64,000 nucleotides of DNA from Lysobacterales bacterium (GCA_030065125.1 JASJDM010000009.1:43728-107727); one strand, 5' to 3'; counted from the first letter of the stretch, positions 43,652-53,004 are shown. Notes: generated by a model not told the origin, from the letters alone. Program-made: numbers and translations.

Positions 43652-44887
43652 ATGGATCACGGGGCTCATCTGAGGCAAAACACCCGGTCGCTGGCGGCGG
43701 AAGAGATACTGTTCCGGGAAGGCGAGTCCGCGGATTGCGCCTACATCATCGAGGAAGGCCGGCTGGAGATCACGACCCAGTCCGAGGGCGAAAGCGTTTT
43801 CATCTGTTTTCTTGAAGCCGGCGAGATTGTCGGCGAGATGGGGGTCATCGACAGCGCGCCCCGCACGGCCACCGCCAAGGCGGCCGACCCTACCCGCCTC
43901 ACCGTGGTAACGCGTGAGCAACTCACCGAGCGCATTGCCCAGGCCGACCCCATTCTCAAGCTGCTGGTCAAGATCCTGCTGGACCGTTATCGAAGCGGGC
44001 TCAATACGGTAAAAGGGGAATCCCCCATCAGCGGCGACGGCGAGCTGATCTCCGAGGAGGTGGTCGGGGAATACATTCACCACGGTATCGACAAGATCCG
44101 GCTGGAGGCCGAGCTCAAGGAGGCCCTCAAGCAGGAGCAGCTGGAGGTGTTCTACCAGCCGCTGCTGGACGTCCAGTCCCGCAAGGTCGCAGGCTTCGAG
44201 GCGCTGACCCGCTGGCGCCATCCCAGCCGCGGCCAGATTTCGCCGGGGCTGTTCATCACCCTGGCCGAGGAAACCAGCCTCATCGTACCCGTTGGCCTGT
44301 TCGTGTTCGAGCAGGCCTGCAAAACCCTGGTGGAGTTCCAGAGCCAGGCCGGCAGCCCGGAAATCCCCATATTCATGAGCATCAACGTGTCAGGACGGCA
44401 GATAGCCGACCCCAACTTTATCGACCATGCCGCCGAGATCACCAGCCGTTACCAGCTGGATCGCGGCCAGATCAAGCTGGAGATCACCGAGAGCCTGGCC
44501 GTGGATTTTGAATTGACGGAACGCTGGATTGAGCACGCCCACGAGCTGGGGTTCCAGGTGTCGCTGGATGATTTCGGCACTGGCTACTCCAGCCTGCATA
44601 CGCTGTACCGCCTGGACCTGGACTTCGCCAAGATCGACCAGGCCTTCATCAAACCTCTGGATGACGAACCGCGCAGTCGGGAGCTGCTGCGGGGCATTAT
44701 TCGCCTGATGCGCGGGCTGGGATTGCGCATCGTGGTTGAAGGCGTGGAGCGGGGTACCCAGCTGGATTACGTGACCGAGCTGGGCTGCGACTACGCCCAG
44801 GGGTTTCTGGTTGGTTACTCGCTCAACAGCGCCGACGCGCTGCAGCTGCTGGAAGACGGCCCGGACCTGGAAACCGACGCCTTATAA
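43652..44887 (+). CDS. Cyclic-nucleotide-binding domain fused to EAL c-di-GMP phosphodiesterase
   Basis: 411 residues from the ATG at 43652, with GGGGGA 7 bases before. Residues about 5-115 are a Crp-like cNMP-binding domain (FREGESADCAYIIEEGRLEI, FLEAGEIVGEMGVIDSAPRT). A short linker leads to an EAL domain (about 145-400) with all catalytic groups: GFEALTRWRHP, INVSGRQ, LEITES, LDDFGTGYSS, AKIDQAFI, VEGVERG and QGFLVG. It should hydrolyse c-di-GMP, possibly under control of cAMP, cGMP or another ligand. No membrane helix; cytosolic. It opposes the TPR-GGDEF cyclase encoded at 20072-21586. Confidence 0.93.
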   Translation: MDHGAHLRQNTRSLAAEEILFREGESADCAYIIEEGRLEITTQSEGESVFICFLEAGEIVGEMGVIDSAPRTATAKAADPTRLTVVTREQLTERIAQADPILKLLVKILLDRYRSGLNTVKGESPISGDGELISEEVVGEYIHHGIDKIRLEAELKEALKQEQLEVFYQPLLDVQSRKVAGFEALTRWRHPSRGQISPGLFITLAEETSLIVPVGLFVFEQACKTLVEFQSQAGSPEIPIFMSINVSGRQIADPNFIDHAAEITSRYQLDRGQIKLEITESLAVDFELTERWIEHAHELGFQVSLDDFGTGYSSLHTLYRLDLDFAKIDQAFIKPLDDEPRSRELLRGIIRLMRGLGLRIVVEGVERGTQLDYVTELGCDYAQGFLVGYSLNSADALQLLEDGPDLETDAL

Positions 44888-44900
44888 TCGGGCGCCGGCA

Positions 44901-45437
44901 TCAGGCTTTCCTGTCGTCGTTTTTCCCAGCGGCTGCCACCTCCTCGGTGACCCGCTGTTCGATGCGCTGACGCAGCTTGCCTACGCCTTCGTTCAGCCGA
45001 TCCAGCGAACCGTCGATGGTGTCCTTGGCTGACGCCGTGATACCACCGCGGTCGTACTGCTCCTTGATGCGCTGCTCCAGCCGGCCGAACAGTTCGTCGA
45101 TGCCAGGGTCTTCTTCCGGGCGCCCGAACAGATTGATCCAGCTTTCAGTCTTGCGGCCGAAGTCCAGCACCTTGTTGAACAGCCGGGCCGGGTTGCCAGG
45201 TTCCATCACAAGGCCGGCGAGGGCCGCCACCAGGCTGACCGGAATCATCAGAGCATCCCGCAGGCCGTCCACCACCAGTTTGGCCTGAAACTTCAGGACA
45301 TCCCGGAACAGCACCCACCGGCTGTCATCGCCAACGCTGTCAGAATCCTGGCCGGAATCGGCCAGAGATCCGGTCCCGGTTTCCGACCCGGCATCCCGGG
45401 GCGTTTGTTCCGACAACGGGTTTTCTTTATCGTCCAT
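44901..45437 (-). CDS. Hypothetical protein with amphipathic/hydrophobic centre
   Basis: 178 residues. Residues 1-38 are polar and disordered (PLSEQTPRDAGSETGTG). The middle contains LKFQAKLVVDGLRDALMIPVSLVAALAGLVMEP, split here by a moderately hydrophobic helix (MIPVSLVAALAGLV), then LFNKVLDFGRKTESWINLFG. The C-terminal third is a charged helix (LFGRLEQRIKEQYD, LNEGVGKLRQRIEQRV). No domain is known to me; peripheral membrane association is plausible. Divergent from the DUF427 gene with 23 bp between them. Confidence 0.65.
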   Translation of the reverse strand: MDDKENPLSEQTPRDAGSETGTGSLADSGQDSDSVGDDSRWVLFRDVLKFQAKLVVDGLRDALMIPVSLVAALAGLVMEPGNPARLFNKVLDFGRKTESWINLFGRPEEDPGIDELFGRLEQRIKEQYDRGGITASAKDTIDGSLDRLNEGVGKLRQRIEQRVTEEVAAAGKNDDRKA

Positions 45438-45460
45438 CTTTTACTCACCAGACCAGACAC

Positions 45461-45754
45461 ATGATCAAAGCCATTTGGAACAGTACTGAAATTGCCGCCA
45501 GCACGGACACCGTCACCGTGGAAGGGAATCACTACTTCCCACCGGGCGACGTCAGCGCCGAGCACCTTCAACCCAGCGACACGCGAACTCACTGCCACTG
45601 GAAGGGTGAAGCGCACTATTATCACGTGGTGTCGGGGGATCAGGTCAATCGGGATGCCGCCTGGTTCTACCCGGATCCCAAGGATGCCGCTGAACACATC
45701 CGTGACCATATCGCGTTCTGGCGCGGTGTGCAGGTCATCGACACCGAGAACTGA
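45461..45754 (+). CDS. DUF427 family protein
   Basis: 97 residues, a full-length single DUF427 domain. Diagnostic segments are MIKAIWNSTEIAAS, VEGNHYFPPGDV, THCHWKGEAHYYHV and AAWFYPDPKDAAEHIRDHIAFW. The fold is a small beta-barrel of unknown biochemical function, sometimes fused to other oxidoreductase-linked domains. It is divergent from the hypothetical gene on its left and followed by the ankyrin protein after 90 bp. Confidence 0.88.
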   Translation: MIKAIWNSTEIAASTDTVTVEGNHYFPPGDVSAEHLQPSDTRTHCHWKGEAHYYHVVSGDQVNRDAAWFYPDPKDAAEHIRDHIAFWRGVQVIDTEN

Positions 45755-45812
45755 AACACGGAAGTGGCCTCAGGGCGCCGCTAAACTCATGATTTTATAA
45801 CGAAGGTTCGGG

Positions 45813-45818
45813 TAGAAT
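45813..45818 (+). promoter_or_regulatory. Probable -10 element of the ankyrin gene
   Basis: TAGAAT 26 bases before the ATG, the same hexamer seen before proS (23260-23265) and trmB (36524-36529). No good -35 hexamer is present at the right distance. Confidence 0.35.
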
Positions 45819-45844
45819 GTCCGCAAGGTTCGTGGGAATTTGGG

Positions 45845-48800
45845 ATGGAAGACAGTAGCAACGGGACCCTGCTGGTCACCCGCTATTATTGGTTTCTGCC
45901 GGCCATAGCCGCGGGATTCCTGATGCTGCTGGCACCGCAGCCCTGGGCGCCGATCCTGCTGTTCGTCAATCACGCGGTATATGTGTGGGGTGCACGCATG
46001 CTGCTGGCACCGCCGCGCGAGGGGTTGGTGCTGTCCCGACTGGTCGGCCAGGTCCTGTTTCAGCTTTTCTTTGGCCTCGCCGCGGGCCTTTTCGTCGGCG
46101 TTCCCCTGGCCCTGGCCATGCCCGACTGGGACCTGGTATCCATCGCCGTTCTGGCCGCCTCATCCGCTGTCTTCCTGCTCATCGCACTGAAGCTCTGGCC
46201 GGCCCACGGATCCATCGTTACCGACGATGATCCTCAGCTCAACAACCCGGTCAGCGCTGCCGCCCGCGGTTGCCGGGTCGCCTTGTCGCTGACCCGGGAA
46301 CGCCTGGAAACCACCCTGGAAGGCATCCCGGTGCTGGGCGGTGCGCTGATTCTGGGCGCGGCCCCGGTGGCGCTGTACTACCTGGTGGCCGGTTTGGATC
46401 CGGCGGCATTTTTCGGCGCAGCCGCCGCCTACCTGTTCCTGCTGGCGCCCTGGGTTTCCTGGTTTGTGGTGTCCGAGGTACTGCGCGTCGTCCAGATCGA
46501 ACCGGAGGCGGCGCCCGCTGAACCCGCTCCCCCGCCAGCTGAGACCCAGATCATGACGCCAGCCGATACTATTGCCGCAACACCGGTGTTTGCGCAGCCA
46601 CAGACCGAGGCAGACCCGCTGCTGCTGGCAGCAACGAATTGCGACATGACGGCCATGCAAAACGCCGTGGACCGCGGCGCCAACGTGAACGTCACGGGGG
46701 ATAAAGCGGTCACCCCCATCATCCTTGTGGTTCAGAGCCAGCACGCGGACCGCGAGCGGGCCATCCAGTGGCTGGTGGAACAGGGCGCAGACCCTAACGC
46801 CGCAGATTTGTCCCGCAACACCCCGCTGCACCACGCGGTGCACCTGGGAGATCTCACTGCAACCTCTACCCTGCTGAAATGGGGCGCCAGCATGCTGCTG
46901 GAAAACAATGAACAGATGTCGCCCCTGGCCGCCGCCTGTGACGCCGCCCAATGGACCGCGGCCAAAGCCCTGATTGACGCCGGCGCAGCGGTCAAACCCG
47001 ACCGTGGCGTATCCCCGCTGCATGCTGCGGCCATGCAGAGTGATGACGACCCCGCCGGCATCGAGATGCTGCTGAAGGCCGGCGCCAAGGTGAACCAGTC
47101 CGGCAAGCTTGGCCGCACGGCGCTGATGGGCGCAGCGCTCAAGGGCAATGCTCAGATTGCCGATACGCTGCTCAAAGCGGGCGCCGACATCAATGCCCGG
47201 GACGACTTCGGCAACACCGCTCTGATGGAGGCCTCCCGCTCCGGCGCCAACCCGGTGCTGGAACGATTCGTGTTCTGGAACCCGGAGACAGAGCCCCGGG
47301 ACAAACCGGGCCGGACCGCGCTGCTGGTGGCCGTGTCATCGCGGCGCTCCAACCCGGAGACCATCCGACTGCTGATTGCCATGGGCGCGGACCCTGATGT
47401 CAGGAACCGGGAGGGCCGCGAGGCGGCGGACCTGGCGGCCGCGGCCGGGCGCTGGCGCGTGGCCAAAGCCCTGGGATACAAGGAAACCGCCACAACAGTC
47501 ATGTCGCCCAACCGGCTCAAGGCCGAGCCGGAAGAACAGGCCGATGACGCTTTGGTCATCGACCTGCGCCGGTTCCAGACTAACGAGGACATGGAATGGG
47601 CGCAGCGCCAGATGGAAAACCGCAGCCGGACCCAGTTGGAAGCAGCCACAACAGTCATGGCCGCGGTGACCGCTTCGGCCGTCAGCCCGTCCCCGGCGCC
47701 GGAGCAGCAGGAATCGGATGAGCCGCCAGCCGAGCCTTCGGAACTGGCTGACACCGGTGCCGAAGATGAAGTCGCGGAACCCTCCAGGGACGAGTCGGAT
47801 TTCAAGCTGGTTGGCGAAGTGCTCGAGTACCCAACAGGAAAGTCCCTGAGTCAGGACCAGGCTGAAGCGGACAGCGACTCACTACCAGCCGACGAGCCTC
47901 CCGCCACCGATGAGCCCGCGCTCGAGGCCGTGGAGCCGGTCGAGGCGGAGCCGGTAGAGCTGGAGCCGGTCGAACCGTTGGAATCCGAGGCCGCCGGGGA
48001 CGAAGCACCCGAGCATGCCGAGATATCCGTCGTGGATATCAACCTCCATCAGGTAGAACCCGAGGTCGAGGAGCCGGCCGAGGAAGAACATTCCGACGGA
48101 CTCAGCCAGGTAGTGGACCTAGGAGATGCCGACGAAGCGGCGATAGACCAGGGCAAGTCCGGAGTTTTTGAGGATCCCCAAGCTGACGAGAAGCGGCAGG
48201 CCGGCTACACAGCCCTGCTGGAAGCCGCCACCAGCGACGACATCGAGCAGATGAAAGTCGTGCTGATGAGCCAGCCCGATGCCCCGGAGTGGTGGCTTTC
48301 CTCGGCCTTCCTCAACGCCGTCGCCAGTGGCGCCATCGTGGCCCCGCGCTGGCTGCTGGACAATGGCCTGAACCCCAACGCCCGCGGGGAATCGGGTCAG
48401 GCCCTTCTGGACTGCCTGGTGCAGCAGTCTCCAGCACCGCTGGACATTATCGGTCACCTGCTGGAGCAGGGCGCCAGGGCCGAACCTGCCGGGCTGCACC
48501 TGGTGTGGCTCAGCGGTTATGCCTGTCACCAGCACGATATGCCGGCAGACAAACTGGACGAAGACCACGAAGCAGCCCTGACCGGCCTGATACCGCGAAT
48601 GATAGAGCGAGGCGCCGATCCTGAGCTGCAGGACCGCCTGGGCAGAACCGCGCTGCATTGGGCGGTGGCCCACCGCAGCCTGCCCTATGTTGAAGCGCTG
48701 CTGAATCACGGATTCGACGTCAATGCCCGGGATGGCGGCGGCAACCCGCCGCTGATCTGTGCCATGGATGCTGAACGGCCTCAGCAGATGGGCATCCTTC

Positions 48801-49774
48801 GATCCCTGATCAAACATGGCGCGGACCCGAAGCTGGCCAACGACGAAGGCTCCACGCCCATGGCCCTGGCCATGGCCGCGGACGACGCGACCATTCAGAA
48901 GATCCTGATGATGGGCAAAGGCCAGAGCCAGGCCCGCGAGGCGCCTGACCAGAAGAAGGATGACCTGGTGGCGGCCGCTGCCGAGGGCAACCTGGGCCGC
49001 GTCAAGCGGCTGCTGGCGACCGCTGCCGACGTGGACCAGCGCGACAAGCAGGGCTGTACCGCGCTGCTGCGGGCGGCGGGTGGCGGCCATCCGACGGTGG
49101 TCACCTCGTTGCTGGCAGAGGGTGCCGACGCTGAACTGGCCGCATCCAACGGCACCACGCCCCTGGGTGCCGCCGTGCTCGGTGATCACCGGGAGATTGT
49201 CAAGCTGCTCGTGGACCGGGGCGTTCCGGTTGATCAGCACCAGCGTTTTGGGCTGACGCCGTTGATGCTCTCCGCCGCGCGCTGGAACCCCCGAATGACC
49301 CAGCTGCTGATCCGAATGGGCGCAGCCGTTGATCACCGTGACGAAATGGAAGGCACGGCCCTGATGGCGGCCGTCCAGAATGCCCTGGTCAGCGACCGCC
49401 GCGAACAGGGCGAGCAGACCGTGCATGCACTGATTGCCGCGGGTGCGGACGTGAACGCGGCCAATGACGAAGGTCAAACTGCCCTGATGCTGCTGCTGGG
49501 AGTGCGCTCCCGGGACGAGGCCCGGGAAGAACCGGCGTCACTTTCCGAATTGACCCGCATGCTGGTGGAGGCTGGAGCCGACCTGGACAGCCAGGACCTG
49601 ACTGGCTGGTCGGCGCTGCATGCCGCCGCTGCCCACGGTTTCCTGAATCCCACCCGGGATCTGCTTAATGCCGGCGCCAGCAAACGGCTGCGCGACATCA
49701 ACGGTCTGTCCGCCTGCGACCTGGCCATGGACCACAGTCACGACAAGCTGGTCGACCTGTTCCTGTCATCCTGA
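45845..49774 (+). CDS. Giant membrane-anchored ankyrin-repeat protein
   Basis: 1309 residues. The N-terminal 215 residues hold about six hydrophobic segments (WFLPAIAAGFLMLLAPQPW, VLFQLFFGLAAGLFVGVPLA, LIAVLAASSAV-like, VLGGALILGAAPVALYYLV). A first ankyrin block covers about 260-555 (NTPLHHAVHLGDLTATSTLL, GRTALMGAALKGNAQIADTL, GNTALMEASRSG). A long acidic, Glu/Pro/Ala-rich linker follows (about 560-770). A second ankyrin block fills about 790-1309 (GRTALHWAVAHRSLPYVEAL, GCTALLRAAGGGHPTVVTSL, GQTALMLLLGV). It is probably an inner-membrane protein with a large cytosolic scaffold. The partners are unknown. The next gene starts 4 bases later. Confidence 0.88.
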   Translation: MEDSSNGTLLVTRYYWFLPAIAAGFLMLLAPQPWAPILLFVNHAVYVWGARMLLAPPREGLVLSRLVGQVLFQLFFGLAAGLFVGVPLALAMPDWDLVSIAVLAASSAVFLLIALKLWPAHGSIVTDDDPQLNNPVSAAARGCRVALSLTRERLETTLEGIPVLGGALILGAAPVALYYLVAGLDPAAFFGAAAAYLFLLAPWVSWFVVSEVLRVVQIEPEAAPAEPAPPPAETQIMTPADTIAATPVFAQPQTEADPLLLAATNCDMTAMQNAVDRGANVNVTGDKAVTPIILVVQSQHADRERAIQWLVEQGADPNAADLSRNTPLHHAVHLGDLTATSTLLKWGASMLLENNEQMSPLAAACDAAQWTAAKALIDAGAAVKPDRGVSPLHAAAMQSDDDPAGIEMLLKAGAKVNQSGKLGRTALMGAALKGNAQIADTLLKAGADINARDDFGNTALMEASRSGANPVLERFVFWNPETEPRDKPGRTALLVAVSSRRSNPETIRLLIAMGADPDVRNREGREAADLAAAAGRWRVAKALGYKETATTVMSPNRLKAEPEEQADDALVIDLRRFQTNEDMEWAQRQMENRSRTQLEAATTVMAAVTASAVSPSPAPEQQESDEPPAEPSELADTGAEDEVAEPSRDESDFKLVGEVLEYPTGKSLSQDQAEADSDSLPADEPPATDEPALEAVEPVEAEPVELEPVEPLESEAAGDEAPEHAEISVVDINLHQVEPEVEEPAEEEHSDGLSQVVDLGDADEAAIDQGKSGVFEDPQADEKRQAGYTALLEAATSDDIEQMKVVLMSQPDAPEWWLSSAFLNAVASGAIVAPRWLLDNGLNPNARGESGQALLDCLVQQSPAPLDIIGHLLEQGARAEPAGLHLVWLSGYACHQHDMPADKLDEDHEAALTGLIPRMIERGADPELQDRLGRTALHWAVAHRSLPYVEALLNHGFDVNARDGGGNPPLICAMDAERPQQMGILRSLIKHGADPKLANDEGSTPMALAMAADDATIQKILMMGKGQSQAREAPDQKKDDLVAAAAEGNLGRVKRLLATAADVDQRDKQGCTALLRAAGGGHPTVVTSLLAEGADAELAASNGTTPLGAAVLGDHREIVKLLVDRGVPVDQHQRFGLTPLMLSAARWNPRMTQLLIRMGAAVDHRDEMEGTALMAAVQNALVSDRREQGEQTVHALIAAGADVNAANDEGQTALMLLLGVRSRDEAREEPASLSELTRMLVEAGADLDSQDLTGWSALHAAAAHGFLNPTRDLLNAGASKRLRDINGLSACDLAMDHSHDKLVDLFLSS

Positions 49775-49778
49775 GCCC

Positions 49779-50648
49779 GTGCAATCCCTGGGACCCGCAA
49801 TCGCCAGTCAACTAGGGCTGGATGGCGATTCCAGTCATTGCCGCCGCGTAGCCGGTGGCGACATCAACCAGGCCATGGAACTTCGCTTTGGCAACCAGCG
49901 CTTTTTCGTCAAGTATCACCCGGGCGGCGACCCGGCCATGTTCGAAACGGAAGCCGCCGCGCTGAAAGAGATAGCCGCGACCGGCACCGTCCGGGTACCG
50001 CAACCGGTGCTGAATGGCGAACTGGACGGCACCCCTTACTGCGTACTGGAGTGGCTGGACCTGGACGCCAAGTCACCGCGGTCCGATGCCGCCCTGGGAC
50101 AGCAGCTGGCCCGGTTGCACCAGCAACCCCAGCCGTACTTCGGCTGGACCCGGGATAATTTCATCGGGTCCACCCCCCAGCCCAACGCCCGGGAGGATTC
50201 CTGGTTGACATTTTTTCGGGACCAGCGAATCGGCCATCAGCTGGACCTGCTCGGTTCCCGTGGCGCGCCGCGCTCACTGTTGCGCAGCGGCCGTCGGCTG
50301 ATGGACGACATGGACCGTTTCCTGGGGGATTACCGGCCGGTCCCGGCACTGCTGCATGGCGACCTCTGGGGCGGCAACTACGCGGCGCTGAGCGATGGCG
50401 ACGCGGCCATGTTCGATCCGGCCTCCTACTACGGCTGCCGCGAAGCGGACCTGGCCATGACCCGTCTGTTTGGCGGCTTTGGCGGTGATTTCTACCGGGC
50501 CTACGAAGAGCAGTACCCGCTGGAGCGGGGAAGCCAGCAGCGGCTCCCGCTGTACCAGCTTTACCACGTCCTCAATCATGCCAACCTGTTTGGCGGCGGC
50601 TACCTGGGCCAGTCCCAGCGGCTGCTGGATCGGCTCAACGGGACCTGA
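49779..50648 (+). CDS. Fructosamine kinase family protein
   Basis: 289 residues from a GTG 4 bases after the ankyrin stop. Matches the fructosamine/ketosamine-3-kinase family: VAGGDINQAMELRFGNQRF near the start, KYHPGGDPAMFETEAAAL, the catalytic loop LLHGDLWGGNYAAL and metal-binding MFDPASYYGCREADLAMT. Bacterial members phosphorylate ribulosamines or erythrulosamines on glycated proteins so that they can break down. It is co-transcribed with the ankyrin gene and followed after 1 base by the DUF2238 gene. Confidence 0.92.
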   Translation: MQSLGPAIASQLGLDGDSSHCRRVAGGDINQAMELRFGNQRFFVKYHPGGDPAMFETEAAALKEIAATGTVRVPQPVLNGELDGTPYCVLEWLDLDAKSPRSDAALGQQLARLHQQPQPYFGWTRDNFIGSTPQPNAREDSWLTFFRDQRIGHQLDLLGSRGAPRSLLRSGRRLMDDMDRFLGDYRPVPALLHGDLWGGNYAALSDGDAAMFDPASYYGCREADLAMTRLFGGFGGDFYRAYEEQYPLERGSQQRLPLYQLYHVLNHANLFGGGYLGQSQRLLDRLNGT

Positions 50649-50649
50649 A

Positions 50650-51288
50650 ATGGACCGCAGCGTTTCCAACGCGGAGCTGGGTGCCCTGTTGTTTGCCTGC
50701 CTGGCGGTTATCGCCTGGTCGGCGGTGGACCCTGCGGACCGCGCCACCTGGTGGCTGGAGGCCCTGCCGGTGCTCATCGCGATTCCACTGATGTGGTTCA
50801 CCCTGGACCGGTTCCCGCTGACGCCCCTGACCTACCGGCTGATATTTGTGCACTGTGTCATCCTGCTGGTGGGCGCCCACTACACCTACGCCCAGGTGCC
50901 CCTGGGATTCTGGTTCCAGGACCTGCTGGACCTGCAGCGCAATCACTACGATCGACTGGGGCATATTGCCCAGGGATTCATTCCAGCCATGCTGGCGCGG
51001 GAAATCCTGCTGCGGACGTCGCCGCTGCGCCCAGGCCGGACGGGTGGCTGGCTGTTTTTCCTGGTGGCATGCGTCTGCCTGGCCTTCAGCGCCTTTTACG
51101 AAATGATCGAATGGTGGGTGGCGGTCATTGCCGATGAGGAAGCCAGCGCTTTCCTGGCAACTCAGGGCGATATCTGGGACACCCAGTGGGACATGTTCCT
51201 GGCCCTGTGCGGTGCCATTGCCGCCCAGCTGCTGTTCTCGCCTGCCCAGGACCGCATGCTGCACCAGATGGGGATGCCGGAAGAGTGA
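50650..51288 (+). CDS. DUF2238 (YjdF-like) membrane protein
   Basis: 212 residues with about five or six membrane helices. Family-typical segments are HCVILLVGAHYTYAQVPLG, RNHYDRLGHIAQGFIPAML, AFSAFYEMIEWWVAV and WDTQWDMFLALCGAI. The histidine and acidic residues in helices (HYTYA, FYEMIEW) are conserved in the family; the function is unknown. It begins 1 base after the fructosamine-kinase stop and ends the ankyrin operon. About 119 bases without other features follow before the HNH gene. Confidence 0.87.
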   Translation: MDRSVSNAELGALLFACLAVIAWSAVDPADRATWWLEALPVLIAIPLMWFTLDRFPLTPLTYRLIFVHCVILLVGAHYTYAQVPLGFWFQDLLDLQRNHYDRLGHIAQGFIPAMLAREILLRTSPLRPGRTGGWLFFLVACVCLAFSAFYEMIEWWVAVIADEEASAFLATQGDIWDTQWDMFLALCGAIAAQLLFSPAQDRMLHQMGMPEE

Positions 51289-51407
51289 GAAAGCGGCACC
51301 GGGCTGTCACAAAATCATGAGAATTAGGTGTTCGACTTCAAACCATTAGCGCCACTCCTTGCAATTTGAATGGACTTTTGATGGAGTGGCAAAAACCAGG
51401 GACCACA

Positions 51408-52019
51408 ATGCTTATGCCCGATTTGCGACTGGAAGTTCTTCGGACAGACGTGGCTGGGATGCCCATCGAGTGGATCGATTACCAGCAGGCGGCAAAATAC
51501 CTTTCTCTCGGCGTTGTGGTTTACTCCATTGGATCAGTGGTCTATCGAATCCACGGCGGCATCAGCGCCAGCACCGGCCTGCGCAGCTATGTTGATGTCA
51601 ATGCCATCATTGCCACCAAGGGCGTCAACCCCGAGAACAATCATCGCCGGAAGAACTACGTCCCACCGCTGACCAATCGTGCGCTGTTCAAGCGGGACCA
51701 GAACCTGTGCCTGTACTGCGGTAACCGGTTCCAGGTACGGGAACTTTCCCGGGACCACGTGACGCCGCTGTGCCACGGTGGCGTGGACCACTGGAACAAC
51801 GTCGTCAGCGCCTGCAAGCGCTGCAACAACCACAAGGCGGGACGCACCCCGGAGCAGGCTGGCATGGAGCTTCTGGCCATCCCGTTCTCGCCCACCCATG
51901 CCGAGTACGTTTACCTGCAGGGCAAGCGCATCCTGGCTGACCAGATGGACTTCCTGCTGGCGCACTTTCCCCGCAACAGCCCCCTGCTGAAGCGTATCCG
52001 CAACAGCCAGACCCACTGA
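51408..52019 (+). CDS. HNH endonuclease
   Basis: 203 residues from the ATG at 51408, with AGGGA a few bases upstream; in-frame ATGs at 51366 and 51381 are alternatives. An N-terminal region common to this subfamily (LEVLRTDVAGMPIEWIDYQQ) precedes the HNH domain: CLYCGNRFQVRELSRDHVTP, then HGGVDHWNNVVSACKRCNNHK, with two CxxC zinc knuckles and the D-H, N and H positions. Members of this stand-alone HNH type are widespread in Proteobacteria; the biological target is unknown. It is followed after 81 bp by the 5'-3' exonuclease gene. Confidence 0.9.
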   Translation: MLMPDLRLEVLRTDVAGMPIEWIDYQQAAKYLSLGVVVYSIGSVVYRIHGGISASTGLRSYVDVNAIIATKGVNPENNHRRKNYVPPLTNRALFKRDQNLCLYCGNRFQVRELSRDHVTPLCHGGVDHWNNVVSACKRCNNHKAGRTPEQAGMELLAIPFSPTHAEYVYLQGKRILADQMDFLLAHFPRNSPLLKRIRNSQTH

Positions 52020-52100
52020 CAGCCACAGGCCACGCCCCGCGGTTGAGGCGGGCCGCCCCTCCGGGTTAATCTCGGGGTTTCAAGCCAGTCAAGACCCCAA

Positions 52101-52997
52101 GTGCCCGCCAACCAGGACCTGTTTCTCATCGACGCCAGCGTATACGTCTTCCGGGCGTATTTTTCCATCTCGCCCGAACTGGAAGACAACGACGGCAATC
52201 CCACCAACGCCGTTTACGGCTTCACCGGGTTCCTGCTGTCGCTGCTGGAGCAGCTGCAGCCCACCCACATGGCCGTTGCCTTCGACGAAAGCCTGGAGAC
52301 GTCCTTCCGGAATGACATCTACCCGGACTACAAGGCCAACCGGGAACCGGCGCCGCTGGAGCTGAAGCGCCAGTTTGCCCACTGCCGTTCCATCGCCGAA
52401 GCCCTGGGTGTCGACTGTTTTTCAGACGACCAGTACGAAGCCGACGACATCATCGGCACCCTGGCCCACCGCCACCGGCAACGCGGACTGACGCCCCACA
52501 TCCTGTCGTCGGACAAAGACCTGGCTCAGCTGATCCAGGGTAAGGAGACGCTGTGGGATTATTCCCGTCAGCAGCGGCTGGACAGCGACGGCATCGAAAA
52601 GAAGTTTGGGGTCAGACCCGACCAGATCGCCGATTTCCTGGCCCTGACCGGCGACAGCGTCGACAACATTCCCGGCGTACCCGGTGTCGGGCCCAAATCG
52701 GCGTCGGTCCTGCTGAAACATTTTGGCTCGCTGGACCAGGTGCTGGAACGGTCAGAGGAGATCGCGTTCCTGTCGGTTCGCGGGGCCAGGTCCCTGGCGA
52801 AAAAGATCGCCGACAATAGCGACGCCGCCAGGCTGTCCCGCCGCCTGACCGGTATCGAGCTGGAGGTTCCCCTGCCCGAACCTGAACCGGAACTGGCGTG
52901 GACCACGCCGGACGCGGCTACCTTGAACGAGCTGTTCGATTTCCTGAACTTCGGCAGGCTGCTGCGGCAGCGGGTGGACAAGCTGGCGGCGGGGTAG
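52101..52997 (+). CDS. Stand-alone 5'-3' exonuclease (FEN/PolA N-terminal type)
   Basis: 298 residues from a GTG. It equals the 5'-nuclease domain of DNA polymerase I without the polymerase. Metal-ligand motifs are DLFLIDASVYVFRAYF, VAFDESLETSFRNDIYPDYK, YEADDIIGTLAHR and LSSDKDLAQLI. The helix-three-turn-helix reads GDSVDNIPGVPGVGPKSA. It probably processes flaps or RNA primers, like ExoIX/Xni relatives, but it keeps all acidic residues that I can see. The HNH gene upstream may be in the same transcript. Confidence 0.9.
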   Translation: MPANQDLFLIDASVYVFRAYFSISPELEDNDGNPTNAVYGFTGFLLSLLEQLQPTHMAVAFDESLETSFRNDIYPDYKANREPAPLELKRQFAHCRSIAEALGVDCFSDDQYEADDIIGTLAHRHRQRGLTPHILSSDKDLAQLIQGKETLWDYSRQQRLDSDGIEKKFGVRPDQIADFLALTGDSVDNIPGVPGVGPKSASVLLKHFGSLDQVLERSEEIAFLSVRGARSLAKKIADNSDAARLSRRLTGIELEVPLPEPEPELAWTTPDAATLNELFDFLNFGRLLRQRVDKLAAG

Positions 52998-53004
52998 TCA
53001 TGGT

